Origin: Maylandia zebra
Lineage: Eukaryota; Chordata; Actinopteri; Cichliformes; Cichlidae
Direction: 5' to 3'
Assembly (NCBI RefSeq): GCF_041146795.1
Contig: NC_135188.1
Coordinates: forward strand, 4,450,419 to 4,514,418
Length of the DNA: 64,000 nucleotides
In this document: positions 50,901 through 60,951 of the stretch, one piece after another
Layout: every line of letters begins with the position of its first letter
Position numbering within the stretch: position 1 is the stretch's first letter
Position numbers and translations under genes: made by a program
The notes under the pieces: model-generated
Database searches by the model: none
Seen by the model: the letters and a program-made list of their open reading frames with translations, nothing else
Told to the model about the DNA's origin: nothing

Positions 50901-53900
50901 TAAGTATTATTGTGAACGGTGACTTATGCAAAGTTACTCTACAAGTGTTTAAGAATAAAAACACAAGGGCAAAACAGTTACTGCTCAACCAACCTTGTGT
51001 TGCGTTTTGACTACTTGAGTAAATTTTAGCACAGGTTTTCCAGCTTAAACACCAAAAGGAGCTGTGGACCTAGAAAGAACAGTGGAGCAATACAAAACAA
51101 ATTCACCTTTTTTAGTGTGGCAATAACTTCAGCGTTCTTATGTAGGATCTGGCTGGTGACAGGAACAGCCTCGAGCTCTTCCAGTGCTTGTAGACATCGC
51201 TCTATGTCCTGAAAACCACACAAACCAAATTTTCACGCCAGAATAAAAAGAAACCCAAAACATTTATGTGACCATATTAATCATCGTCTTAAGCGTTACG
51301 TACTGGGTTGTCCACTTTAAGTGCAAACTTTATATCTGTATGAAGCTTCTGTAGCCTTTCTCCAGGTGACGGCTCTGCAAATAAACACACAAAGTACTAA
51401 ATTATATCTTTATCCGTTCTTGATAATGAAAACTGAACTTGTCTCTCTCTCTTATATAAATGACACTGCATGTTTTCAGCCAACAGCGTGAGTCACTGAC
51501 CCTTTTTCTTCTCCACCTTCTTCTCCGGCAGCTTCTCTGGTTTGCGTTTCAGCTTTTCAGGCTTGGACCTAAGACAGAGAGGAAACTCTGTGATCCGTGT
51601 ACATTAATGTTTGATCACCACCTCCTGATGAGCTGTGCATGCAGTAGTCTGTTCCCCATTGAGCACTCACCTCGCTCTGGACCTCTCCTCTGACCGTCTG
51701 GCTTTCTTCTCTTTCAGCTCTCTCTCTTTTCGTTCTTTCCTCTCCTTTTCTTTCTTTATTTTTGCTTTCTTCTGGTTGTCTAGCTTCTTGGGTGGCTTCT
51801 TTACCTTTTGATGGGAAAGTATCACGTATAGTCCCATTTCTTTAACAAAAGCAAAAACATTACTCTATGTTAACAGACGTACCTCAGCTGGTGGCGGAGA
51901 ATCAGAGTCTGAGGGCGCAGGGATAGGTGGTGGGGGGGGTTTCTTGGACTTCTTCAACGGGTGATCGTCTATACCTTCATCTGAGCTACTGCTGCTGTCA
52001 CTGTCACTCTCTTTTTTAGCCTTATCTTTGTCTTTTTTCTTCTTCTCCTCCTCCTCTTTCTCTCGCTCACGTAGCCGGCGGAGCTCTTCAGCTTCCTCCT
52101 TTTTTCGCCGCTCCTCCAGCTCTCTTCTGCGTTCTTCATCTCGTTTCTTCCATTCACTGATGCGGTCGGGTTCACTATCACTGCGAGAGGTGGGAGGGCA
52201 AGGCAACCTTAATTATGCCAAGCTAATGTATGGAGTAGAATTTCTCTTACTGTATTAACCTGTGGTGCATAAATCGTTAAGAAGGAATCCTGGGAGCAGC
52301 CTGACCTTTCGCTGTCGGAGGACGATGAAGGCGCTCGTTTTGCCGGCGCAGGTTTGGGTTTACGTGCTCGAGGCTTTGGCGCCGGCTTCTCTGTGAATCA
52401 GAAAGACACGAGCACAGACTTTGAAAAACTCTGCACTAACTCACGAGCAAAGAATTGCTTCTAAACATCCTTCTAAACATCTATCTGCATCGCTACGATT
52501 GTAGATGAAACTGTAGTAAATAAAAGAGCAAAACTAAACTCGCACCTTTCTTGCGAGCCTGTGGGCCCTTCCGCGGGGGAGGATCTGATTCCGATTCAGA
52601 CTTTGAGCCAGACTGGGATTCTGAACCAGACAGAGCCGGTCGAGGCTTCTCGTCCTCCGAGTCGCTGTCTGCTACTTTCTTCTCCGATGCCGATCCAGAG
52701 TCTGAATCAGAGTCGGACGAAGCCTTCTGCAAGGTCACAGAGAAAAAGTAACGAAAGCTGGAAACGCAAAGAGAAGACACCGAGTTTTGTGACAGGTAAT
52801 TCTTTCTGTGACGGGGCCTTCTGGTTCACCTTTTTCTTCCCTCTGCCTCCTGCTTTCTTCACACCTCGTCCACCAGATTTCTTCTCTGGAGTAAAATCCT
52901 GTTGAAGAAAAACAAACATCAAATGATTTGCAGCTGAGACGTTATAAGAGAGACACGAAAGAAATACACAACAGCGGTTTGTCTCCTCCCTGCCCTGAAA
53001 AGGCCAATCAAAAGCCATATTGGAAAATGGGAAGAAAATTGGGAAATTAATTGATATAAAGCTGTAATTTACTGCACCTTGCACCTAAAAAAAAAGCTTT
53101 AAAACCTTACTTTGAGGCAAAACCCACCAAACTCTGACTGGTCGTTCTGTATGTGCAGTTTTTATGCCACCATGACCAAAGAAATTAATTTCATCCATCC
53201 ATTTGCTTCCGCTTATCCTTTCAAGGGTCGCGGGGGGCGCTGGAGCCTATCCCAGCTGTCATAGGGCGAGAGGCGGGGTACACCCTGGACAGGTCGCCAG
53301 TCCGTCGCAGGGCCAACACACAGGGACAGACAACCATTCACACTCACATTCACTTGCACATTCACACCTAGTGGCAATTTGGATTATCCAATTAACCTAT
53401 CCCCACAAGCTGCATGTCTTTGGATGGTGGGAGGAAGCCGGAGTACCCGGAGGGAACCCACGCAAACACGGGGAGAACATGCAAACTCCACACAGAAAGA
53501 CCCCGGCCTGATGGTGGAATTGAACTCAGGACCTTCTTGCTGTGCAGCAACAGTGCTAACCGGCTTCCTCCCACCATCCAAAGACCCGTGAATGCACCGT
53601 GAATTAATTTCATTTCATTTGTAAATAGCGACTACAGAGGTGCTACCAAGTTGGCAGCTGAGTGGTGAGACTTGTGTCAGGAAGGGCATCCAACATAAAT
53701 AAATCTACCAAATCAAACACGCGGCTATAGCAACCCATTTGCGAATGAGAGGCAACCAAAAGTGGCTTTGAGCATCAGACTCCTCCACAATCACGCGCGT
53801 ACGCACTAGGGCTGCCACAAACGATTATTTTGATAGTCGACTAGTCACCGATTATTTATGCGATTAGTCGACTAATCAGATCATCATCCACTGGACGTAA

Positions 53901-56900
53901 AACTACAGCTTATTGCACCAGCAGCATCTGCTCTTATATAACTATCATTAGCTTACAGCTTTAAGTGTTTAAGGTGCTAACTAAAAATAAAGACAAGATG
54001 ATAGTTTATTCAATTTTAATGAAATTTGCAGATTGTTTCGGTGAAGTTTAATGAACTCCTTGCTATCTAAAATATAACAGGACACCAGAGTATATTCTCC
54101 AGCATCTCACACTTTTGATAATCAGCTGTCTGCTTGACGTTTATTCAGCTGTGTAAAAACTATAACTTTAATCTCAGACAAACCGATTTACTCAGGAACA
54201 AATAAAATACAAAAAAAAAAAAAAGCCAAACAACAACATTTTTAATTTATCTAAGTGACTCATATATATTTAACCTGATTAGCGAAAGATGGCGGTGGGT
54301 TAGAAAACAATTTGCCGGGAGTCCGGTGTTCTCACCGCGCTAGTGACCTAGCCCCCGGCTAGCTATCGAGCTAGTGGGTAACAGATGTCTCCGAAAACGT
54401 AGGAGCGCTTTTGAAAATATGTGGTGTCCTGATAAACTGAGCCGATATTTGAGGTTTACACAGCTACATTCTCGCCTGAAAATACGTTAAACGTTTATTT
54501 TCTGACCCAGAAAGAATAATAAGAGTAATATTAAAACTAACTAGCTGCCGCCATTGTTGGAAACTAAGCTGGGCCGTGCTATGATTTCTGGGACACAGCT
54601 GATTCTTCTTCTTCTTCGGGGTTTAACGGCAGCTGGTATCCTTGTACATGCAGTGCTGCCATCTTCTGTTTCAGTCCATTATTACACTCTTAAATCCTGC
54701 TACTTATTCCTGCGTCTTTTGGGATCTTACAAAGCTTCAAACGACGTGTCAACTATTAAATCAGTCGTCGACGATTTTGATAGTCGACGTAATCGTGACT
54801 AGTCGACAAATCGTGGCAGCCCTAGTACGCACATGTTATTACCTGATCACTGTTTTTCCCAGAGTCAGACTCCGAAGGTGTGGGTTCTGATTCAGAAGGA
54901 GATCCACTCTCTTCTTCATCTCGGTCGCTCGATGAGCCTCGTGCCTTTTTTGGAGGAGGAGGCCGCTGAAACAAAAAAAAAAAAGTACTTGTGAGAAAAC
55001 AGAAAATTTGAACAGTTATAGGTCACTTGAGATATAAAAATAATCTCACTGCTCAAATATTCAAGTCATGCAGACAAATCCCTTAATTTCTGGCTCATTT
55101 AGCTTTCGTCACTGCTGCGACAACATCGGCTATAAAAAAAAAAAGCCACCAGAAAATGTGTGCTCTTCTTTCAACTCTTCAAATTCTCGGTAACTATTCA
55201 TGAATGACAAATTGTTACAGTAACTTGGCTGCTGCTGATGGTAGTTGGTCACGTATGGTGCCAGAAAAACCTTCTTTGTGGCCCAAACTGTGACCAAGGA
55301 AACCATTTATTTTAATCAAGCTCAACATCAAAAACAACAGGAGTGAATCTTAAATCAAATCACTGGACGAGTTGTAATGACACACATCCACTAACAATAT
55401 AATCCTCGTATAATTACCTTAGGAGCCTGTGGCTTTCGCTTCATTCCTCCTCCTCCTCCTCCGCCCCCTCCTCCTCCTCCGCCCCCCCTTCCTCTGTCTT
55501 CACTCCCAGAATCTGAATCAACCTCACTTCCTGTGTGTGCTTTCCGAGGAACCGGGGCGTCCTCCTCATCGTCCTCCTCGTCGCTTCCTCCTCCTGCATT
55601 TTCAGCCTCGCTGTCAGATGAGCTAGCTGGCTGCAGACAAAACACAATAAAATATAATAATGAAAAATATCTGAACAGGGCGACAAAAAGGGGAGAAGCA
55701 GCAAAGATACTGGTGAAGAACAGTAGCTGCTTTGGTGAAGGTCACACAGGCCACAGTCTCTCCAAGTCTGAACAAGGAATTTTTCATGAGAAGGAAAAGT
55801 AGATTCATTTGAATCAAACCAGTCGCTACCAAGTACATCCTGCAGATCCTAAATCTATGCTCACAAAAATCACCCAAATGAGGGTTATGAAAAAACAAAT
55901 GCGCTTCCAGTATCTTTTACATTTCATGCTGAATTATGCCTGCTTCAGGATTTTGGGAAGATGACAGAGACTTACTACAGGTGGGGCGCTGTAGGAGGCA
56001 TGTGGATTGTTCTGGATCTCCCATAAGCCTTCATTGAATCCCTTCCTTTTGTTGGGTTTCCCATATCGTTCTCTGTACTTTTCATAGGCAAAAAGGTCCT
56101 TTGGTGCGAGGAATGCTCTTTGAAAACAGAGAAAATAAAGAAAACGTGAAGCAAACTGACGGGAAACAATCTGATGTCCCAGGCTTTCAGTAATGAACAG
56201 GATGTTTATACTTGTGTTTAGGAAGGCTGGTGTTCGACTCCAGACTTTGAAGCAGATCACTGTGCCACCTAGTGACAGATTAAAATACTGCAGGTGCCAT
56301 CTTGTCAAACAGATGGTGTGTCTCACCAGTTCAAATATGTCAACACATCTTGTGGAAACATACTGCGCACTAAGACTGACTCAAATTAACAGTAGTTTCA
56401 CATCAAAGTAGTTATATGTGCCAACGTCACTCTACCAAAGGGGATTTAACCAGAAAAAGTAAACATGGCTGATGAATTTCAGCCAATGTGCAAGTTTACA
56501 ACACCTGCATCCACCCAAGATTAAACAGTTCTGCAAATACACTTAACTCTAGTCTCTGTGTACTTACGTTTCATGTGTCCCAAAGAAGAAAATGGGGATT
56601 TTATTAGGAGGTGGTTTCACTGCTCCATCAGCCACATCTTCAATCTGTTTAAAAAAAATAATCGTAATTTTTAAAAGCATGATTTTCAATGAAGAGAGCA
56701 AACAGATGACATGTCACACATTCACTTGCAGACACAGGACTGAACACACAACTGTGGCTCGAAAAGTTGTTTCTGCTCATCAGAATCCCCGTAAATGTGC
56801 CACTTCAACGGTCAGCCCCTTGGCCATTTGTGCAATTAGCAGTTAAAACAACAACAAACGCAACCTGATAGTCGTTTTATCCATTTTAATGCGCAGGGAA

Positions 56901-57325
56901 ATATGCTCTACAATATCAGCAAGTTTTTAAAAAGGGGAGGGGGAAAAAAATCCACAATTTTTTTTTTAAACGTCATCTCCATAAAAACAACGTTAGCTGG
57001 GGTGGTGAACGTCTCCGTGTAGGTTAGGCCACGAGCATCTCATGCAAATTTTGCCGCTCATACGCTGACAGTGGGCCTGTGCACACCTGCAGCCTGTCAG
57101 CCCTGCAGAAGTAAGCCTACGCTTTCTGTTTGTCTGTATCCATAAACGTAGTGGAGAACATCTACAGAGAACCTTCTACAGCGTCCCGTGCAGAGCAGCC
57201 CACCCCCTCCTCCGCCTCTCAGACTGCTGCTGCTGTTAACGTTGCTTGCTTACCCTGGCTGGCCAATGGGGGTATCCCTTCATCTTAGCAAAGACGAGGT
57301 CTCCGGGCTGGAAGTTGTGTGGCAT
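47948..57325 (-). CDS. hdgfl2: HDGF-like protein 2 (HRP2), PWWP chromatin reader
   Basis: Nuclear protein of the HDGF/LEDGF family. It reads H3K36-methylated nucleosomes and helps polymerase II pass them. There are 16 coding exons in frame: 57254-57325, 56568-56644, 55976-56117, 55418-55630, 54843-54965, 52830-52898, 52546-52726, 52306-52390, 51883-52180, 51671-51804, 51501-51568, 51304-51374, 51107-51208, 49214-49373, 48987-49104, 47948-48047. They give 670 residues (human 671). The PWWP domain covers about 1-93; its signature PHWP and the aromatic cage region FFFGTHET are present, ending in [19 protein letters not shown] long Ser/Asp/Lys-rich disordered middle follows, with a Gly14 run near residues 150-165 and a charged helix ([19 protein letters not shown]). 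The integrase-binding-domain-type helical bundle begins [20 protein letters not shown] and continues through [16 protein letters not shown]1 is excluded by the overall order and the 19p13-type context. Confidence 0.95.
48362..48676 (-). mobile_element. tRNA-derived SINE
   Basis: Read on the minus strand it begins GTGGCTCAAGAGTTGGGAG (box A-like), followed by GGTTGCTGGTTCGAGCCCC (box B). The body is the one common in fish genomes (GTCCTTGGGCAAGACACTTC) and the tail ends in AAAGCGCTATATAAATACAG. An 8 bp direct repeat ATGTTTAT flanks it (48354-48361 and 48677-48684). It lies in the last hdgfl2 intron. I do not give a family name with confidence. Confidence 0.8.
49465..50645 (+). mobile_element. 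Decayed Tc1-like transposon with foreign segments inside
   Basis: The left end reads ACATTTTATTAGGTACATCT and continues with ATCAGCCAATCGCATGGTAG and ATTTAGGCATGCAGAC, the start of a well-known fish Tc1 family. Coding relics follow in order: AGTATTTCAGAAACTGCTGA near 50005, TGTACCCATCTTCTGA near 50082, GATGTGCAGCAACTGTGTGA near 50167, and ATCTATGCCATGTAGAAGTA near 50557. The right end is TAGCAAGTTGTAACTAACAA. Most of the transposase gene is gone and unrelated sequence fills parts of it. It lies in hdgfl2 intron 13. Confidence 0.8.
50205..50548. mobile_element. Insertion nested in the Tc1 relic, LINE-tail-like pieces
   Basis: Sequence that splits the C-terminal end of the Tc1 relic. Its left part, TCAAGTTCAAATTTTATTCG, is the reverse complement of the AATAAAATTTGAACTTGA tail typical of fish LINE/SINE 3' ends. 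Its right part contains CCCTGATGAAAGCCACAAGC and AATAAAGTTGTTCC, a dispersed-repeat end seen widely in vertebrates. It is probably two separate fragments. Confidence 0.5.
53195..53601 (+). mobile_element. Common fish dispersed repeat, retroposed, fold-back 3' end
   Basis: The body begins CATCCATTTGCTTCCGCTTA and contains CATGCAAACTCCACACAG and AGGACCTTCTTGCTGTG, phrases of one of the most common fish repeats. Perfect 12 bp direct repeats AATTAATTTCAT flank it (53183-53194 and 53602-53613), as expected of target-primed insertion. The last 26 bases (53560-53585) are the exact reverse complement of internal positions 53416-53441. It lies in an hdgfl2 intron (52899-54842). Confidence 0.75.
53807..54824. 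mobile_element. Non-autonomous hAT element, 1,018 bp
   Basis: Flanked by perfect 8 bp copies of GTACGCAC (53799-53806 and 54825-54832). Both ends read TAGGGCTGCCAC inward, followed by several TCGACTA motifs in the sub-terminal parts, the usual hAT arrangement. The interior has no transposase-like frame. It holds GC-rich sequence near 54290-54380 and 54541-54640. It is inserted in hdgfl2 intron 5, with its end 18 bp past the last base of exon 54843-54965. Confidence 0.92.
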
Positions 57326-57560
57326 TGTTCTTCTCTTCTGCACAGCCTGGGTTTAAAAAGGTTTAAGATACGCAGTCTTTCTGTGTCTCTCTCGGTTTGA
57401 TGTTTTCAGGTCGACACGAAACCTGGAAACGGTGGTGTTAGCTACCAAGCTAACAGTATACTAACGTTACCGCGAGAAGCTGCGTGAAGCCAGACGCTAC
57501 GTACTAACCGTTTCCGCTCCAGGGTGCCAAGTTAGCCTTCAAAAGAAAGACTTTAAAAAA
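57326..57560 (-). promoter_or_regulatory. hdgfl2: Probable hdgfl2 promoter and 5' UTR
   Basis: Sequence upstream of the hdgfl2 ATG (57325), relatively rich in CpG compared with the AT-rich spacer that follows. No TATA box is seen. Confidence 0.45.
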
Positions 57561-57855
57561 CGACTCAATTAAAGAGTAAATTATCTTTTCCTTCATATAA
57601 ACATTTTTTGGCCGCGATTAAACAAATTTTAGTTTTCCACCAACAAAAAAATCACGAAAATATTGTTTTTAAGAGTGTAGCTTAAATTTACACAAACTAA
57701 ATACATATATGCAAAATTATACAGTTCAGTTCCACATGTTTACATACTATAGACATATACTTATGACTATGTTATTTGCATATTTCATGGTCTGTAAACG
57801 TGCAATATCCTTGAATACATACATGCATTTACATACATATGTGGGGAAGTATGTA

Positions 57856-58110
57856 TCGCTCCATTTTCTTCTGCTTATCCAATCTCCCAGCTGTCATAGG
57901 AAGTAAGGCATGGTACATCCTGGACAGATAGACACAGAAAACTATTTACGCACACATTCAGTGTTCAGTTTAGATGCACCTCTTTGGACTGTCGAGCAAA
58001 GCCAGTGTACCAGGATAGAACATGCAAACTCAACACAGGAAAGCCCCGGATGTGTGAAATGATTTGAACTTGGGAACTTTCTGCTGTGAGATTATAGTAC
58101 TAAACACTGC
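57856..58110 (+). repeat. Degenerate copy of the 53195 repeat family
   Basis: Shares, in the same order and with much decay, the phrases TTTTCTTCTGCTTATCC, CAGCTGTCATAGGAAG, ATCCTGGACAG, ACATGCAAACTCAACACAGG and GGGAACTTTCTGCTGTGAG with the repeat at 53195-53601. It is an older copy, in the spacer between hdgfl2 and fh. Confidence 0.7.
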
Positions 58111-58164
58111 ATCACTATTTAAACCTGTGGATATGTGTATGCGTATACATGTCAGTATATTTGG

Positions 58165-58256
58165 CTGTTACTGAAATTTTGTGCACCATGTAAGGGTGGT
58201 GTGGCTGCATTTTCGTTATGCTTGTATAATGACAATAAAGAGTCTTTATAATTTAT
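58165..58256 (+). repeat. LINE/SINE-type 3' tail fragment
   Basis: TGGCTGCATTTTCGTTATGC followed by ATAATGACAATAAAGAGTC resembles the shared 3' end of fish LINEs and their SINEs (TTTCGTT...TGACAATAAAG). It is only a short tail and the family is uncertain. Confidence 0.4.
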
Positions 58257-58439
58257 GCTTTTCAAATAGTAAAACACAGAAACGCGAAGTAAGACAGACA
58301 TTCTTAAAAGTAAAAATATAAGCACATCAATCCCAACAAGCTTCACACATACCCAATATCACTTATTTCACAACAAAATGTATTTAAAAGTCGTCTTCAG
58401 GTTTGATTAAACGCTCAATTTTAAATGACTGAATTATTT

Positions 58440-58700
58440 AAATTCTCGACTTTTATTCTTTTAAGTCAAACAGACTTCCCTGTCGCACCGGAAATAGAGT
58501 TGTGGGATGTTTGGAAAGCTTCATTAATCCGGATGAAGCTGTCTCTTCGTTTTCTCGTGATACGACAGCCACAGCGGAAATCCCGCCTTTCTTGCCTCGC
58601 GATTGGCTGACCGCCGATCAGTTTCCTGATCACCCAATGACATATTACAATGTGGAAAGCAACGTTGACCTCCCCCCGAAATCACCTCTAGTGAGAAGCC
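58440..58700 (+). promoter_or_regulatory. fh: Probable fh promoter
   Basis: Upstream of the fh ATG. An ETS/NRF-2-like ACCGGAAAT lies at 58487-58495, an inverted CCAAT box in GATTGGCTGA at 58601-58610, and a second GCGGAAA near 58574. ETS sites are typical of nuclear genes for mitochondrial enzymes. No TATA box is clear. Confidence 0.5.
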
Positions 58701-60200
58701 ATGTTTCGGTCTTTAGGACGCGTTCAGCAGTTTAACTGCAACTTCCTGACTCTGCAGAGGCTCAGCGCTACCTCTAAACTCCACATCTGCACGTCCAGAA
58801 TGGCCAGCTCGGACTACAGGATTGAACGGGACACGTTTGGGGAGCTCAAGGTTCCGGCCGACAAATACTACGGGGCCCAAACTGTCAGATCGACCATGAA
58901 CTTCAAGATAGGGGGACCAAGTGAGAGAATGCCCATCCAAGTGATCAAGGCCTTTGGTGTCCTGAAGAAAGCAGCTGCTCAGGTGAACAAGGAGTACGGC
59001 CTGGATCCAAAAATAGCTGAGGCAATCGTCCAGGCTGCAGATGAGGTTTCAGCCGGTAAGCTCGATGATCATTTCCCTCTGGTGGTATGGCAGACTGGCT
59101 CTGGAACTCAGACTAACATGAATGTCAATGAGGTGATCAGCAACAGGGCTATTGAGATCCTGGGAGGGAAACTGGGCTCCAAGGATCCAGTTCACCCCAA
59201 TGACCATGTCAACAAGAGTCAGAGCTCCAATGACACCTTCCCCACAGCCATGCACATTGCAGTAGCCACTGAGGTCCACCAGGTCCTGCTGCCCGGCCTG
59301 CAGACTCTGCACGACGCACTTGCTTCAAAGGCTGAAGAGTTCAAAGACATCATCAAAATTGGGCGCACACACACTCAGGACGCTGTGCCGCTCTCGCTGG
59401 GCCAGGAGTTCAGCGGTTACGTCCAGCAGGTGAAATACAGCATTGAGAGGGTGAAGGCAGCCATGCCCAGGGTGTATGAGCTGGCAGCTGGAGGCACGGC
59501 TGTAGGAACGGGACTTAACACCCGCATTGGGTTTGCTGAAAAGGTAGCCTCCACCGTTGCTTCTCTCACAGGCCTGCCGTTTGTAACCGCTCCCAACAAA
59601 TTTGAAGCCCTGGCAGCTCACGACGCCCTGGTAGAGCTGAGCGGGGCTCTCAACACTGTGGCCGTCAGCATGATGAAGATCGCCAATGACGTCCGCTTCT
59701 TGGGGTCAGGACCTCGCTCAGGCCTTGGAGAGCTCATCCTACCAGAGAATGAGCCAGGAAGCAGCATCATGCCGGGCAAGGTGAACCCAACCCAGTGTGA
59801 GGCCATGACCATGGTGGCAGCCCAGGTGATGGGGAACCACGTGGCCGTCACCGTCGGAGGCAGCAACGGACACTTTGAACTCAACGTCTTCAAGCCGATG
59901 ATGGTGAAGAATGTGCTGAACTCCGCACAGCTGCTCGGCGACGCCTCCGTCTCCTTCACCAACAACTGCGTGGTGGGCATCCAGGCCAACACGGAGAGGA
60001 TCAACAAGCTCATGAATGAGTCCCTCATGCTGGTCACAGCGCTTAACCCACACATCGGGTACGACAAGGCGGCCACCATCGCTAAAACGGCTCACAAGAA
60101 AGGCTCGACCCTGAAGGCTGTGGCCGTGGAGCTGGGCTATCTGACCGAAGAGCAGTTCGACCAGTGGGTGAAGCCAAGTGACATGCTGGGACCAAAGTAA
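58701..60200 (+). CDS. fh: Fumarate hydratase, single-exon gene
   Basis: Class II fumarase, which interconverts fumarate and (S)-malate in the mitochondrial TCA cycle and, as a cytosolic form, clears fumarate. One open frame of 499 residues (human 510). The N-terminus [20 protein letters not shown] is Arg-rich and lacks acidic residues, as in a mitochondrial presequence. A second ATG at 58800-58802 (Met34, [15 protein letters not shown]) would start the cytosolic form. Substrate and catalytic motifs are intact: GSGTQTNMN (133-141), [18 protein letters not shown] (221-228) and the signature [11 protein letters not shown] (353-363). No introns interrupt the gene, whereas human FH has ten exons, and no flanking gene matches human 1q43. 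It is probably a functional retrogene. An AATAAA at 60738-60743 would end the transcript. Confidence 0.97.
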   Translation: MFRSLGRVQQFNCNFLTLQRLSATSKLHICTSRMASSDYRIERDTFGELKVPADKYYGAQTVRSTMNFKIGGPSERMPIQVIKAFGVLKKAAAQVNKEYGLDPKIAEAIVQAADEVSAGKLDDHFPLVVWQTGSGTQTNMNVNEVISNRAIEILGGKLGSKDPVHPNDHVNKSQSSNDTFPTAMHIAVATEVHQVLLPGLQTLHDALASKAEEFKDIIKIGRTHTQDAVPLSLGQEFSGYVQQVKYSIERVKAAMPRVYELAAGGTAVGTGLNTRIGFAEKVASTVASLTGLPFVTAPNKFEALAAHDALVELSGALNTVAVSMMKIANDVRFLGSGPRSGLGELILPENEPGSSIMPGKVNPTQCEAMTMVAAQVMGNHVAVTVGGSNGHFELNVFKPMMVKNVLNSAQLLGDASVSFTNNCVVGIQANTERINKLMNESLMLVTALNPHIGYDKAATIAKTAHKKGSTLKAVAVELGYLTEEQFDQWVKPSDMLGPK

Positions 60201-60765
60201 ACTGACAACCCAAGGAAAAGGAAAAAAAACAAAACTCTTTTACACAAAAGAAGAGTATTTAAGTAAATCAGATGTGGAACTGAGTAAGCATTTTTTTTTG
60301 GATCCTGAACTTTTCATCTCTCAACAAAAAAATCTGGCATACTGTTGTATGACGCAACTTGCGTAATATCTGGCATACTGGTAGAGTTCAAAGTGCACTG
60401 TGTCATGGTCCTTTGGTATGGATGAAACAGCTGATGCAGCTCTACACACCTTTTATCTTTGTGTCTTAACAGGGAATGTTTTAAGAAGTAGCAGCAGTAA
60501 AGCTTCGTCATCAATATGACTTAATTTTGTACATGTAAACATGTAAAGTCTTTTCTTTTTTTCTTCCAGAGTCAGAATACTTTTAACTCCTCCTCAGCTT
60601 GTAGTCGATACCATTGCAGCTCGGAGTGCCATTGTGGTTGCTTCAAAACACTACATAACATTGTACCTCGTGTGTTTTGGTTTACACGATGTGTGCCATT
60701 TATGCCATGTGTCCGTTAAATGAAATGCATTTATTAAAATAAATTCAGTCTTATTTCAATTTTTT
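60201..60765 (+). other. fh: Probable 3' UTR of fh
   Basis: Follows the fh stop and ends after AATAAA at 60738-60743. A-rich sequence (GGAAAAGGAAAAAAAACAAAA) begins about 13 bases after the stop. It could be a decayed poly(A) tract from retroposition or simple low-complexity sequence. The fh and fam32a transcripts converge, with under 100 bp between their likely ends. Confidence 0.55.
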
Positions 60766-60951
60766 TCCTTGCTTACATGCACGCACATTAGCATGATTGG
60801 TTAAACATCTGCTGTATAAACACCAGGGATTACAACAGTATGAAGTTGAAATCAAATGAATTTTAATTGTAAACAAATATACATTTCAAAAAACATGGTG
60901 CAGAAACATTTTGTACAAGTGATGAAACAAGAGTGAACATTTGCGCCGGTT

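Noticed and set aside
59618-60079. Long minus-strand frames across fh
   Set aside because: Antisense shadows of the GC-rich fumarase coding sequence, with no family motifs.
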